Source of the DNA: Periplaneta americana
Lineage: Eukaryota > Arthropoda > Insecta > Blattodea > Blattidae
Direction: 5' to 3'
NCBI RefSeq assembly: GCF_040183065.1
Contig: NC_091117.1
Coordinates: 99,513,001 to 99,577,000, forward strand
DNA length: 64,000 bases
Position numbers and translations under genes: made by a program. The notes under the pieces were generated by a model that saw only the letters and a program-made list of their open reading frames with translations, searched no databases and was not told the origin of the DNA. Shown piece after piece: positions 11,820 to 20,833 of this stretch (the first letter of the stretch is position 1; each line of letters opens with the position of its first letter).

Positions 11820-12037
11820 GTCCACACATGTGGAATAACGGTTAGCGCGTCTGGCCGCGAAACCAGGTGGCCCGAGTTCGATTCCTGGTTGGGGCAAGTT
11901 ACCTGGTTGAGGTTTTTTCCGGGGTTTTTCCTCAACCCAATATGAGCAAATGCTGGACTCATTTCACCGTCACCTTCATCTCGTTCAGACGCTAAGTAAC
12001 CTGAGATGTTGATAAATCGTCGTAAAACAACATACTT
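11820..12037 (+). mobile_element. SINE, family A, with 9-bp target duplication
   Basis: The tRNA-like head carries an A-box-like GGTTAGCGCGTCTGG and a B-box GAGTTCGATTCC. The body has GGGGCAAGTTACCTGG and CTCAACCCAATATGAGC, and the tail TTCAGACGCTAAGTAACC...GTCGTAAAACAAC. TTCAAAGAA occurs at 11811-11819 and 12038-12046. It interrupts a LINE fragment, so it is younger than that LINE. Confidence 0.9.
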
Positions 12038-12129
12038 TTCAAAGAAACGGATCACAACTCATAACGGTCATGCAATTCAACCAATGTCCGTTGTAACATA
12101 AAAGGGGTGATTTGTTGAAAATCTTGAGT

Positions 12130-12476
12130 AATTTTTACTCTCAGATCTTCAATGTTCCTCGGTTTCTGTGACTAGACAATGTCTTTATCAAAGTCCCACA
12201 CGAAGAAGTGAGGAGGGGGAGTTTGGGGGCCAAGCCAAGAGATAGTTGCTTCTCGTACTTGGTTTCGCCTGCGACCTCTTGCATGTTTTTTTTAAACACA
12301 GAACCTATTTCTACAAATGTTCGATACCACAACATTATGGAATCGTATTTAGGTACATTACGCACAGCATACTCACGTCGAAATTCCCTTTGAACTCTTT
12401 TAACACTCTCAAATTCAGCATACCAAAGAGCACATTGTGCCCGCTGTTGATTTGTAGTAGTCATTTTAATCATCAA
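12130..12476 (-). pseudogene. Internally deleted mariner-like transposase (DUF4817-type)
   Basis: From ATG at 12476 the minus strand encodes the amino-terminal HTH region of a DUF4817-type transposase (QQRAQCALWYAEFESVKRVQ, FRREYAVRN, LWYRTFVEIGSVFKK). Shortly downstream another frame gives the carboxy-terminal piece PPHFFVWDFDKDIV, a stop, SQKPRNIEDLRVKITQDFQQ, which corresponds to the DFFLWGxxKDxVYxxKPxTIEDLK block normally some 200 residues further on. The middle, including two of the three catalytic acids, is missing. This is an internal-deletion derivative, not a gene. Confidence 0.75.
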
Positions 12477-12479
12477 CGA

Positions 12480-13180
12480 TTTCCATTTGTCCTTTCAGAT
12501 TATGCATTGTTGATTGTCTTATATGAAAACTTTCATCTTTTAATCATAATATAACCAGCAAGAAAATTTTTCTACCATCATAACAGCTTTATAATAATAA
12601 ATTAATATTATCCATACCCAATCGGATCAGACTGTATATCCATTTAAATCAACAACTGAGGAAAGAAGAGTGAGTTTCAGCCAAGATTACGAAATTAAAA
12701 TTGTGTGCAGGTTTAAGGAAGAGAATATAAACTGTAATTCATCATAATGAGCGGTAAGGCTTTGAATATTCAAGTAGGCAAATGAAGGGTGAGGGATGTT
12801 TTTCAAACGCTTTTGTGAGAAATGTTTTCGCCTCAGGGTTGCTGGACAGGTTACGGTCTACAGTGGCAGGAGGAGAGGGAAAACGAAAGTCGTTGGCCGG
12901 CGTTCTGTCAGGGACTGCCGGGGTGACATTTTTAAGAATCAGATTAGCCAAATTGATAGAATTATACAACTGTATAGGAAGGAGTGAACTGCAGAAATTA
13001 ATTTTAAAACTTCAAAATTAATATAAGATAAATTTATCTTAAACTACTTTTACTAAATAAACTTGCTTTGAAAACTACTTTAGTAGAATATTACAAACTA
13101 AAAATTTAAAGGAAATAAATAAGGAAATCCAATAAATAAAAATCGGAAACAATTTGTGAGTGCAAGCGACTCTCGTAATA
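12480..13180. other. Unassigned; short GC-richer patch near 12800-12990
   Basis: The patch 12780-12990 has open frames in two phases (for example 12782-13021 plus) and is richer in G and C than its surroundings. I recognise no domain and see no splice or promoter context that favours coding. Confidence 0.3.
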
Positions 13181-13183
13181 AAA

Positions 13184-13560
13184 CTAGTGAATATCAGACG
13201 TTCGAAAAATCTGCCTCTTCAAATCTCTAGTTTTAACAAAGATATTGCCATCGATTGTCAAAACACTAGTAACGCCATACTTGTTAATACATTCTCTTAA
13301 CAGTCTATGCCTAGCTGGATTCAAGTCTTCTCTAATCGTAATTTGTTTAGCTTTGAGTTTTTTTTTTTATTCAGGAAGACTTCTCTTTTTTTCCCATAAC
13401 TGACGAACTTGACGATCACCGGTCGTGGACGTTCTCCTCTCCTTCCCACAAGATGGCTCCTGTCGATGCCGTGCACTTCCAATTCCACACCGATTTGGGC
13501 TGCAACATCAACTGCAATCGCGTCAGTAACTTATCCTCACCTTCAGACGTAACGCAGACA
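13184..13560 (-). pseudogene. LINE ORF1 carboxy-terminal fragment
   Basis: The minus strand reads AQIGVELEVHGIDRSHLVGR, then RPRPVIVKFVSYGKKREVFL, and after a frame change QITIREDLNPARHRLLRECI followed by KYGVTSVLTIDGNIFVKT, ending at TAG (13184-13186). RP.IVKF.....R..V...K.LK....I.EDL...R..L is the RRM-like core of ORF1 proteins of insect Jockey/CR1-type LINEs, which coat the element RNA. The frame change falls in an A run near 13360-13370. Only the last ~120 residues remain. Confidence 0.7.
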
Positions 13561-13612
13561 CCGACGGGGTTGATACTGCTCCAAGCACTTGTGCTTTTCT
13601 TCTAACTTTGCT

Positions 13613-13890
13613 TCAAGAACAGACGATCATGTGCAAAACATTTTGACAGTACTGCATCCGTGTAACATAATCACGGGGGTCTAGTTTTTGCACAATTTGC
13701 AACTTACACGGATGGAAGTGTAGGTCTAAATGTAATATCCTCCTAACACTTCTGTCCGATATAGCCAAAGCTTGTAATGCTGTAGCACAGAACGACGAGG
13801 ACTGCTGAAACGCCACTCTCGCTCTTTACACATTTTCAAGGACTTCGGATGGTTCTACGGCGACCTGGCGGCTTCTTGTTGGTGGCTGAT
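13613..13890 (-). pseudogene. Mariner-like transposase middle fragment (DUF4817-type)
   Basis: Minus-strand text reads KKPPGRRRTIRSP, then RARVAFQQSSSFCATALQAL, AISDRSVRRILHLDLHFHPC and KLQIVQKLDPRDYVTRMQYC. This is the second HTH and linker leading to the catalytic domain in the same transposase class as 12130-12476 and 34753-36509. A stop and at least one frame change interrupt the 5' part; the DDE domain is absent here. Confidence 0.65.
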
Positions 13891-13984
13891 GGAGTTGTTC
13901 TTAATGTTTTGACCGGTAATTATAGATGAGATGTCGCTGAGTCAACGATTCAATTGAATGAACGATTCCTGTTGCTAGGTGACG

Positions 13985-14192
13985 CTCAGAATTAAATAGT
14001 TCACTTAAGTGAACGATTCTTTGGTGATCGCTGTATAGTTCACTAGGTAGACTATACCATTCACTAACTGAACACTTCTCACAATCATTGTTCCTATTTT
14101 AATACGTAGCTAGATAACTCGCTCAGAATTAAATTACCAATAGTTCATATAAATGAACGATTCCTTGGTGATCGCTGTATAGTTCACTAGGC
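13985..14192 (+). repeat. Imperfect ~138-bp direct duplication
   Basis: CTCAGAATTAAAT starts at 13985 and again at 14123. Both copies continue through a GAACGATTC block and GGTGATCGCTGTATAGTTCA to a C-A-rich segment ending near 14048 and 14192. Short palindromes such as GTTCACTTAAGTGAAC lie inside. Confidence 0.75.
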
Positions 14193-14843
14193 ATACCATT
14201 CACTGTTAACTGTAAAATTCCTACAATAATTATTGTTAGTATTATAATACGTAACACTATCACTATAGTTCGCTAAGTTTTTCTTTTAATAATTGAACAC
14301 TTCATAAAAAAATTGCTTATATGACACTATCACTCATTGCTGAGGAATGTAGTCTTCAGGTTCCAATCCTTCCATTCCGTACCCTGGATAAGTTATGTGT
14401 CGTGGATATGCTGTAGAAACTGCGAAAAAATTTCACTGGGTGTATTAATCCCTTTCAGTTTCTATTGTTCACGATACAGGAACTCAAACACGTATAAATG
14501 ATCATTTTCACTTTCCCTACCTCCTCTTTTTAAAACTGGTTTCAGCGTTTCCAAGCTCTGACGTATAGTTATTTTTGTGTTTTCCAACCACATGTTGTGG
14601 GTTACAGACGTTTCCTTTTTACACTTCAAACAGAATGAATAGTTTGAGTATTTTACCCTCCTTTGCCACATCACTTGCAACTTGACTTGCAACTCACACA
14701 TTTCTTTGCATCTTTGTCAGGTATTAGTTTATACGAAGTGGCGAAATCAATCTCATCTTCTTCACTGCTCAAATCACTGAAAAGTCTTTTCAAATTAAAT
14801 TTATTTTTACTCTCCAATGCTAATGGAATAAATTATTATTACC

Positions 14844-15039
14844 ATAGTATCACAGTCTAGTATATACAGTCACGAAGCTCAATACGTAGTAAATATGCAT
14901 CCGTAGATAGTTGGTAACCACTAGGATCGCTACTATCGCCTCATTACAGACAATGCGAAATAGTACCGGCACAGTCTATTGTTCCTAGCACCCTTACAAC
15001 TCAAGCTTCGTGACTGTATATACTAGACTGTGGTAGTAT
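14844..15039. mobile_element. 182-bp MITE with 29-bp perfect terminal inverted repeats
   Basis: Element 14851-15032 begins CACAGTCTAGTATATACA and ends with its exact reverse complement for 29 bp. Flanking heptamers are ATAGTAT (14844-14850) and GTAGTAT (15033-15039), a 7-bp duplication with one difference. The ends resemble those of the 1.9-kb elements at 20834 and 22732 (CACAGTCTAATAGATACA), so this is probably a deletion derivative of that family. No coding capacity. Confidence 0.85.
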
Positions 15040-15403
15040 CTTGAAAATGGCGCTTCAGCTAACAATGCTTGTTTATCAGGTTGCTTTGGAAATGTCCTCT
15101 TTATGCATATTTTCCTGCCTTTCTTTGCTATAAACACGTAAATTATTGTTTTTTAAACGTCCGAAATTTGCTTTATTCATGTTATTCAATCCTACCTTAA
15201 ACATAAGAGACGTATTTTAAACTTTATTTCACAACGTAGCTGTTTAGCCGAGCGTGTTAAGGCGAGGTATTACGGAAGTCATGCGATGGATATTAATAAT
15301 TGCGGGGGGAAAGCTATTTTATGCCCGCTGCGCGCGCGCGCAGCTCTTTTATCTGTAACAATTGCTAAAGGATGTACAGATCTTAGAACACAGCACATCA
15401 TGA

Positions 15404-16740
15404 TGGAACGGAAGCGCTTGAAGCTTTCAAGGAAGGATGGAAGATACAATATTTATGCTTCGAACATGGTGATGAAGTCCAGTGTTTGTTGTGCAAAAAA
15501 ATATATATCATTTGCAAAAAAAGAAACATAAAACGGCATTATGAGACGCAACATGAAAAAAAATATACAGGGACATCATTTTATTTTTACTAACATTTTT
15601 AATATTAACTTGGCTATACCTCTGGATCAACGCCATTTGCTACCCCTTTCCACGACTGGAGTTCGATGATACTGGCGTAATATACAAACAAATCCCTTTA
15701 CTAGGTATAGGAGGGAAGAAAATTAGTTCATCCATTTACGTAAACTAGGAAATATCGCGCTTTTGAGTTTGATCATTTTCATTAGGTTTTTGTTTAATCA
15801 AAATACAGTACAGTATTAACAATGAGTGTTTTTACTCACGAACTGAGCTTTCCATGCGGACGTATTCATTATGCAGTGTATACCTATTATACTGTCTGCA
15901 GTACATTAGCGTACAATATAAAGAATGAAGTTAAATTGAAAAATAATCATAATATGGATATTTAAACACATGTTTTTTTTTAATGGTGGCCGTTCATTTC
16001 GATACAGACTTCAGTTATAATGTGCATATTATCGCACTACAGACTATTGTACTTAATCCCAATTACCAGTTTCGTCCTTCGTACTAGTAACTCATGTTGA
16101 AATAATTCTGTACTATACTCTATAAAAGAGTGCTTTACGTACTGTAAATTCGATCTTCACTTCTGCCCGATCCGAAAAGATAAAATTACTCAGACATACT
16201 ATCTACTGTCCGTCCAAGTGGTTATGCCGTAGAAAGGGGGGAAAACACGTGAGAGTTAATTACTTAACGAGGCCCTTTTATTTAAGTTATTTTAAACAGT
16301 TGTATAATATTACGTAGACGTCCAATTCCTAACAGAAATTAATGTTCTCAGAAAAGAGCTAAGTCAGCCCAGCCACTACAGCCACTAGCTGGCGAATAAA
16401 AGCTGGTGGGGGAAACCGGACGTAGGCAAATGGACGACAGTACCTGTGCGAAAATGATTCAATATTGAAAGCTCTTTCGTCACTGGAAAACGCGAACATA
16501 TTTTTGGAACGTACTGTTTACTGTGACCGTAAGGCTACTATGACTGTATATGCGGTCTTGGATCTGTGTGGAGGACGTTGAACTTCAATAGTAGAAGGGG
16601 TGGGAGTGAAGTACATTCAAAAACTCAGGTACAATAAAAATTGAAGTAAAAATAAAATGATGTCCCTGTATATAGGCATTATTCAGGAGAAGAGAGAAAT
16701 AAATTCATTTCGAAATTGACATCGAAGGTAAATTAATTTA
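15404..16740 (+). pseudogene. BED/SPIN-DOC-like zinc finger remnant, split by an insertion
   Basis: The plus strand from about 15408 reads EALEAFKEGWKIQYLCFEHG, DEVQCLLCKKIYIICKKRNI and KRHYETQHEKKY: a C-x2-C (QCLLC) and H-x4-H (HYETQH) finger of the kind found at the amino end of hAT-derived proteins and GTF2I-repeat/EPM2AIP1-type transposase relatives. At the codons after EKK the element 15566-16670 intervenes; beyond it the same frame resumes as YRHYSGEERNKFISKLTSKV and stops near 16725. The rest of the protein, including any catalytic domain, is absent. DNA binding is the family role; this copy is dead. Confidence 0.7.
15564..16672. mobile_element. 1.1-kb nonautonomous TA-flanked element
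   Basis: Element 15566-16670 has terminal inverted repeats of about 26 bp beginning TACAGGGACATCATTTTA, identical at both ends, and TA on each side (15564-15565, 16671-16672). Removing the element and one TA rejoins the interrupted zinc-finger frame (EKK then YRHYSG), which independently supports the ends. TA duplication points to the Tc1/mariner superfamily. No transposase is visible in the ~1 kb interior, so it must have been moved in trans. Confidence 0.85.
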
Positions 16741-16791
16741 CATTTGGGTCAGTAGATAGTATCTAGATTCCTTTTATTTCTTTATTTTAAA

Positions 16792-17066
16792 TGTATTGTG
16801 ATTTTTATTTTAGTAGGTTATTTTACGACGCTTTATCAACATCTTAGGTTATTTAGCGTCTGAATGAGATGAAGGTGATAATGCCAGTGAAATGAGTCTG
16901 GAGTTCAGCACCGAAAGTTACCCAGCATTTGCTCATATTGGGTTGAGGGAAAACCCAGGAAAAAACCTCAACCAGGTAACTTGCCCCAACTGGGAATCGA
17001 ACCCGGGCCTCCTGGTTTCGCGGTCAGACGCTCTAGCCGTTACTCCACAGGTGTGGACTGTATTGT
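16792..17066 (-). mobile_element. SINE, family A, with 8-bp target duplication
   Basis: SINE 16800-17058 on the minus strand: head GTGGAGTAACGGCTAGAGCG with B-box GGGTTCGATTCC, body GGGGCAAGTTACCTGG and CTCAACCCAATATGAGC, tail GTCGTAAAATAACC then an A-rich run. TGTATTGT occurs at 16792-16799 and 17059-17066. Confidence 0.9.
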
Positions 17067-17440
17067 TGATGTTTTATTTGTTGCTTGTTTCTGGATATTT
17101 ACTTTTATTAGACTACGTGTTTCTTTAATTTAGAAATAATATTTTATCTTTAATTGTACTTTAACTTATACTATTACTAAGCTCAAAATGCTAATTCACT
17201 TTTATTCCACTAACTATTTTCAGAATTTTTAGCAAATATGAAGTAAACATTTTGAAAACTTTGATGCAAGAAGCTTTTTTAGTAACGTCAATATAAAATA
17301 TACTTAAAAATATAATTTCAAAACTATTAGACCTAATTGCACCAAATTTTGTAGAGATGATATTATTATAGATCTGTTTATGTAGTTTAAATTTCACAAA
17401 TTTTGGTCCAAATTGTGGAAGTTTTAATTTTTTATTTTAT

Positions 17441-17690
17441 TTTATTGGGTTATTTTACGACGCTGTATCAACATCTAGGTTATTTAGCGTCTGAATGAAA
17501 TGAAGGTGATAATGCCAGTGAAATGAGTCCGGGGTCCAGCACCGAAAGCTACCCAGAATTTGATCGTATTGGGTTGAGGGAAAACCCCGGAAAAAACCTC
17601 AACCAGGTAACTTGCCTCCACCGGGATTCGAACCCGGGCCACCTGGTTTCGCGGCCAGACGCGCTGACCGTTACTCCACAGGTGTGGACT
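17441..17690 (-). mobile_element. SINE, family A
   Basis: Near-full-length minus-strand copy very similar to the one at 16800-17058, 380 bp away in the same orientation: GTGGAGTAACGGTCAGCGCG head, GGGTTCGAATCC B-box, GCGTCGTAAAATAACC tail followed by an (AAAAT)-like A-rich tail on the minus strand. No exact target duplication was identified. Confidence 0.88.
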
Positions 17691-18212
17691 GAAAATTTTA
17701 AAAGTCTTACATATACCCTTAAATGATTGACCCCAAAAATTACGATTGCTCTCAATATCTTAATTTAATCAATTTCTTTTTTTTTTTTTTTTGTGTTAAG
17801 TGCATCTCACAAATCGCTCTAAGAAACTCGTTACATAATCACGACTGGAGAGTAATGGCTACATTTTCACAATCACATAATCAATATGCTCTATTTCAAT
17901 CAATATTGCCATTATTATTTTTTCAACAAATATTCAAAAGTAGTTAGAGATCACACACGTCGAGCAGGTAGACCCTATTAGTTTCTCCTAACCAATGAAG
18001 TGAAGTATTTACATAATAAATAATTGCTTTTAAGAATAAAATAGTTTACATACAATTAACTTTTCCTATTTCTCTTTTTGTTCCTAAAAAACCCTTTCCT
18101 TTGCGATTTGTTTATATATGTACATGTATATTAAATAACTTAGTAATTAGCTCTATTACATAGCCAGAAATTTAGTAACGCAAGTTATTGTAATAATTGC
18201 TGTCTTTATTAG
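17691..18212. other. Noncoding; T-run at 17778
   Basis: A 16-base T run lies near 17778-17793. The open frame crossing it (17723-17947) is low-complexity and not credible as protein. Confidence 0.4.
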
Positions 18213-18401
18213 CTGCATGTGCATCTACTGTACATCCCTGTTTTCTACGTTACGACGCCAATAAGTGGATGCGCTATCCGCCCGTGATCAAGGTCGAGCT
18301 CTTCTACCGTGATTGGGAGCTAATATCGTCTTATCCCTGTACTACGGTATCAGATTACGGTACCAGAAGTCCCAGGAACGAATCCCATCCAAACCACCAA
18401 G
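18213..18401 (+). other. Candidate internal exon (unassigned)
   Basis: A 189-bp stretch, open in the frame of 18197-18409, is preceded by a pyrimidine-containing TGTCTTTATTAG acceptor-like sequence (AG at 18211-18212) and followed by the consensus donor CAAG|GTAAGT at 18398-18407. It is a multiple of three and visibly richer in G and C than both flanks. The peptide (FLRYDANKWMRYPPVIKVEL, FYRDWELISSYP) looks protein-like but I cannot assign it. It could be a host exon or a fragment of an unfamiliar repeat; no partner exon is visible in the window. Confidence 0.4.
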
Positions 18402-19300
18402 GTAAGTAAAATTGCATTGTGTGATGTACTGTAGTAGTATAGTTTGAGATATGTAGAATTACATTATATAATTGATATAGTAGTAAAATAGGAGAGAATA
18501 GGAGAAGTGGTACAATGTGGTAGGACATCTAGGAGAGGAAAGTAAATTTAAGAAAAACGTAATAGGGGAGACATCTAGGAGACAAAAAAAAGTCTTAAAA
18601 TAATTTTAATTCAATTCAAAAGAACTGATTAAATTGAATCATTGACTCAGCGACATGTCGTCTATAATTATTACAGTCCGTGTGTCCAGTCGTTTACTCT
18701 TAAAATTCATTTCTAGGGCAAATACCCTATGTTCATTCGAGCAACGTTCCATCATTTACTGGCGATCTACTCACTTAAATTGGATCCTGCAACTAGTGCT
18801 AAATAGACGACTGTGATCACCTGATAGCAAATAGATACTAGGAAATTATATATTTCTTCTGGAATTAATGATGTTTTGTTTAGTCGTCTTCAATTGTTTA
18901 TAATTGTGCTATTTTTTTATTTTCCTTCTCCATTGTTTTATTTTTTTCATTATTAATTGTTTACCTACCATTTACTAAAAAAAACAATTTTATGGTAAGC
19001 TTTGGCTTGTAGGTAGTCTTCACTTGGAGGAAGCTGAATAAAATTTATTCAAAATAAATATTAAATAGTAAACATTAATCTACACATTGTTGTGTGCGGG
19101 CTTGCAAATGATATATTTGCCATGACATTCTCTATTTCGACTTTGGACCCTACGGAAATCCGTTTACAATTGAGGGGGTGCCAAACCACATTTTTGGCCA
19201 AATTGAACTAATCATGCCATCTCATGGGAAATAATACATTTAAAATTATGGTGTCAAGAGTTTCTGCAGAAAACCTAATAGATGGCTCTATTATCTGTTG
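18402..19300. other. Noncoding, nothing recognised
   Basis: AT-rich sequence apart from the inverted arm at 18635-18670 described with the 13917-18670 pair. No open frame with recognisable content. Confidence 0.4.
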
Positions 19301-19485
19301 TATGTTCTTACCAACGAGTTAGAAAGAGAAGACTATAGACTGGCCATGTTGTCCTGTACAGCGCTCTTTGCGGTGCCACCGCGAAACACGGCAGATCAGA
19401 GCTAAGCGCCCACCTTTGTAAAAATTCTTCTGCTTACAATGTTGTATAACGGAGGTAAGAAGTAAAAAAAAAACGAATAAAAAAC

Positions 19486-19560
19486 ATGCCTGTTGTGTGT
19501 GCTGCATATAACTGCAATGTCAAAAGGAAAAAGACAACTGATATATCATATTTCATGTAA
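19486..19560 (+). pseudogene. Amino-terminal stub of a THAP domain
   Basis: ATG at 19486 opens a 24-codon frame MPVVCAAYNCNVKRKKTTDI ending SYFM and stop. MPxxCAAYxC..R..K..DISY is the start of the C2CH zinc-coordinating THAP fold (first two cysteines spaced C-x4-C) used by P-element-type transposases and their host derivatives. The rest of the ~90-residue domain is not seen downstream. Confidence 0.5.
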
Positions 19561-19647
19561 ATTTTATGAGGTTAAGTCCATAGTTTTGTTAATTAGCAGC
19601 ATTTTTTTTCATGCATAAATGTGTAACAAAGCCCGGCATAAACAAAA

Positions 19648-19990
19648 TAGATGGTTCACCGGTAATGTACTTAAACTAAATACGGATAAAACCAATACAA
19701 TTCCGTTTCAGACCCAATGAAAAACAAATAGCAATACAATATTAAAACTGTATTTCGACACCGGCATCCTTTATTTCTGCTCCTTCTGTCCTTACTGCTT
19801 ATACAAGAAGACGATGAACTATAGCTTATAAGAAGTAGGCCTATTTCGAAGACAAACGATTAATCAAATAAATGGTTCACTAGTAATAAAGTTAAACTAA
19901 ATACGGATAAAACCTCTACAAATCCGTTTCAAACCTAGTAATAGCAATCAAATATTAAAATTGTATTTCGACACTCGCATCCAAAATAAC
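19648..19990 (+). pseudogene. Two direct copies of a LINE reverse-transcriptase segment
   Basis: About 19648-19770 and 19865-19990 are diverged direct repeats. The first reads RWFTGNVLKLNTDKTNTIPF, the second has NGSLVIKLN-like text in shifted frames and the same CGGATAAAAC core. WF..N.L.LN..KT...F is the segment just after the YADD region of Jockey/CR1-group reverse transcriptases. Both are badly decayed. Confidence 0.5.
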
Positions 19991-20051
19991 GCAAAACTCT
20001 GGGGTAGGTCGTATTGTTGTTAGTATTTTGACTGGAAGGACATGAAAGAAC

Positions 20052-20140
20052 ATAATTGAGCACCCACGTGCAATAATGGGGTAAGTATGAATATATTTCG
20101 TAACTACTTATCCCTTTATTGTACGTGGGTGCTCAATTAT
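20052..20140. repeat. Hairpin-forming inverted repeat (~35-bp arms)
   Basis: Arms 20052-20087 (ATAATTGAGCACCCACGTGC onward) and 20106-20140 pair with three or four mismatches around an 18-base loop. Could be a tiny fold-back element. Confidence 0.8.
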
Positions 20141-20826
20141 ACACTAATAATTATCTGTGGTGCCACAGCCCTTGAAAGGCTCAGACAGACCAGCCGGCTG
20201 TTGGCCTCACGTTCACATTTCGATAATAATTATACTTTACTGTAACAAAAAAACTGAAAGCGTGTTTTGTCATGTTTCACCCACGTTACAAGCTTGGAGG
20301 TAAAGGTTGTTTACTACAGATAGGGCCTACTTGCATTCTATATCTTATGGTATAGTAAATAGTTTTGCAACGTGTAGAGACTGGGAAACAATTTAATAAA
20401 ATCATCCGAATCATACTCGTTCATTTTATAGGCAATCTTGCAGGTCGCATTTAAAAGAACCTAGGAATATTAACATTTTCTTCAGTATATTTGCTAGGAC
20501 TTCTTGTCATACTACATGACAATTTTGCTTAGGTTATTCTTTTAAGCATTCCTTCTAGGAATAGCTCAAGTGTTTTAAATTTAGCGTACATAAGTTTAGA
20601 TTAAGTTCCTAGCACGTATTTGACGAAATACTAGGTTTTTCCATTTCAGTTTAACTGATTTATGCACACGAAATTAAGATAACTGACGATTCTAATGTCA
20701 GTTATCACCACGCCCACTTCTTTTTGGGCGCATAAGTTCATTACCGACGGTCGTTCAATTTTCTTCAAACATGGCGGCGCAATGACCACTCTATTTCTTT
20801 CTCTTTCTAACTCGTTGGTTCTTACA
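20141..20826. other. Noncoding; possible SINE-like scrap at 20158
   Basis: GTGGTGCCACAGCCCTTGAA and the following GGCTCAGACAGACC resemble a dispersed repeat also hinted at near 34240-34300. No gene was recognised before the tandem element pair begins. Confidence 0.3.
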
Positions 20827-20833
20827 CTAATAC

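Larger units (their letters stand above)
13917..18670. mobile_element. Possible outer element bracketed by ~45-bp inverted ends
   Basis: Starting at 13917, TAATTATAGATGAGATGTCG continues into CTGAGTCAACGATTCAAT. On the minus strand from 18670, TAATTATAGACGACATGTCG continues into CTGAGTCAATGATTCAAT. The two arms differ at about 4 of the first 38 positions and face each other across 4.75 kb that holds a MITE, a zinc-finger remnant with an insertion, two SINEs and a candidate exon. No clear target duplication was found. It may be one aged element or two oppositely oriented copies of a repeat. Confidence 0.4.
19310..20819. repeat. 21-bp perfect inverted repeat spanning 1.5 kb
   Basis: ACCAACGAGTTAGAAAGAGA plus A at 19310-19330 recurs as its reverse complement at 20799-20819. 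Between them lie a THAP-like start, LINE remnants and a hairpin. It may mark ends of an old transposon or two inverted copies of one 5' region. No target duplication was found. Confidence 0.55.

Noticed and set aside
12782-13021. Small GC-richer gene
   Set aside because: Two phases are open at once, no domain is recognisable, and no expression signal can be seen.
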